Positions 5,955-5,955 of a stretch of 5,955 nucleotides of DNA are shown piece by piece (positions within the stretch are counted from its first letter, which is position 1; every line of letters starts with the position of its first letter). The stretch covers positions 1-5,955 of the forward strand of contig CAMVBT010000162.1 of NCBI GenBank assembly GCA_947165805.1. The letters are read 5' to 3'. The DNA comes from an uncultured Clostridia bacterium (GTDB taxonomy: Bacteria; Bacillota; Clostridia; Oscillospirales; Ruminococcaceae). The notes under the pieces were generated by a model, which made no database searches, was not told where the DNA came from, and saw nothing but the letters and a program-made list of their open reading frames with translations. The translations under genes and the position numbers were made by a program.

Positions 5955-5955
5955 A

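Noticed and set aside
1..5955. tRNA or rRNA genes, CRISPR arrays, insertion sequences, attachment sites
   Set aside because: No cloverleaf, spaced repeat array, transposase motif or terminal inverted repeats were seen; almost the whole window is explained by the six genes.

Overview
The window looks like chromosome of a Gram-positive anaerobe of the Clostridia, most likely Ruminococcus or another Oscillospiraceae. This is inference. The reasons are mid-range G+C coding sequence with heavy use of the ATA isoleucine codon beside otherwise G/C-ending codons, strong Shine-Dalgarno sites, AT-rich intergenic DNA with consensus sigma-A promoters, and Firmicutes-type ABC and two-component families. 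No 16S rRNA or other taxonomic marker is present.

Layout. (1) 1-352, minus strand: N-terminal 117 codons of a GNAT acetyltransferase that runs off the left edge, with its own promoter at 391-419. (2) 353-506: a short divergent control region. It holds the two opposed promoters and, between them, an AT-rich element that is both a 32-bp imperfect palindrome and a perfect 10-bp direct repeat with an 11-bp period. (3) 507-5804, plus strand: a tight five-gene operon coding for a small helical protein of unknown function (87 aa), an 8-TM double-FtsX ABC permease (790 aa), its ATPase (252 aa), an OmpR-type response regulator (220 aa) and a HAMP-containing sensor histidine kinase (403 aa). Gene gaps are 13, 12, 1 and 1 nt. 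(4) 5805-5955: non-coding, with no intrinsic terminator that I can see, ending in a strong plus-strand promoter (5926-5954) whose gene lies outside the window.

How the parts probably work together (inference from family knowledge). The kinase senses something outside the membrane and phosphorylates Asp51 of the regulator. The regulator controls the operon promoter and so the level of the MacB/BceAB-superfamily transporter. Such transporters usually act on cell-envelope peptides, antibiotics or lipids by mechanotransmission. The 11-bp-period repeat lies where a PhoB/OmpR-type activator would replace a poor -35 element, which would make the operon self-regulated. A second, near-consensus promoter (TTGACG-N17-TATAAT, 3827-3855) sits inside the 3' end of the ATPase gene and would give the sensor and regulator a basal supply independent of the operon promoter. 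It carries an 8-bp copy of the operator sequence just upstream.

The architecture is not classic BceAB-RS: the permease has 8 rather than 10 TM segments, and the kinase has an ~83-residue extracytoplasmic domain rather than a tiny loop. The most novel element is the first gene, a small soluble-looking protein with two related helical segments.
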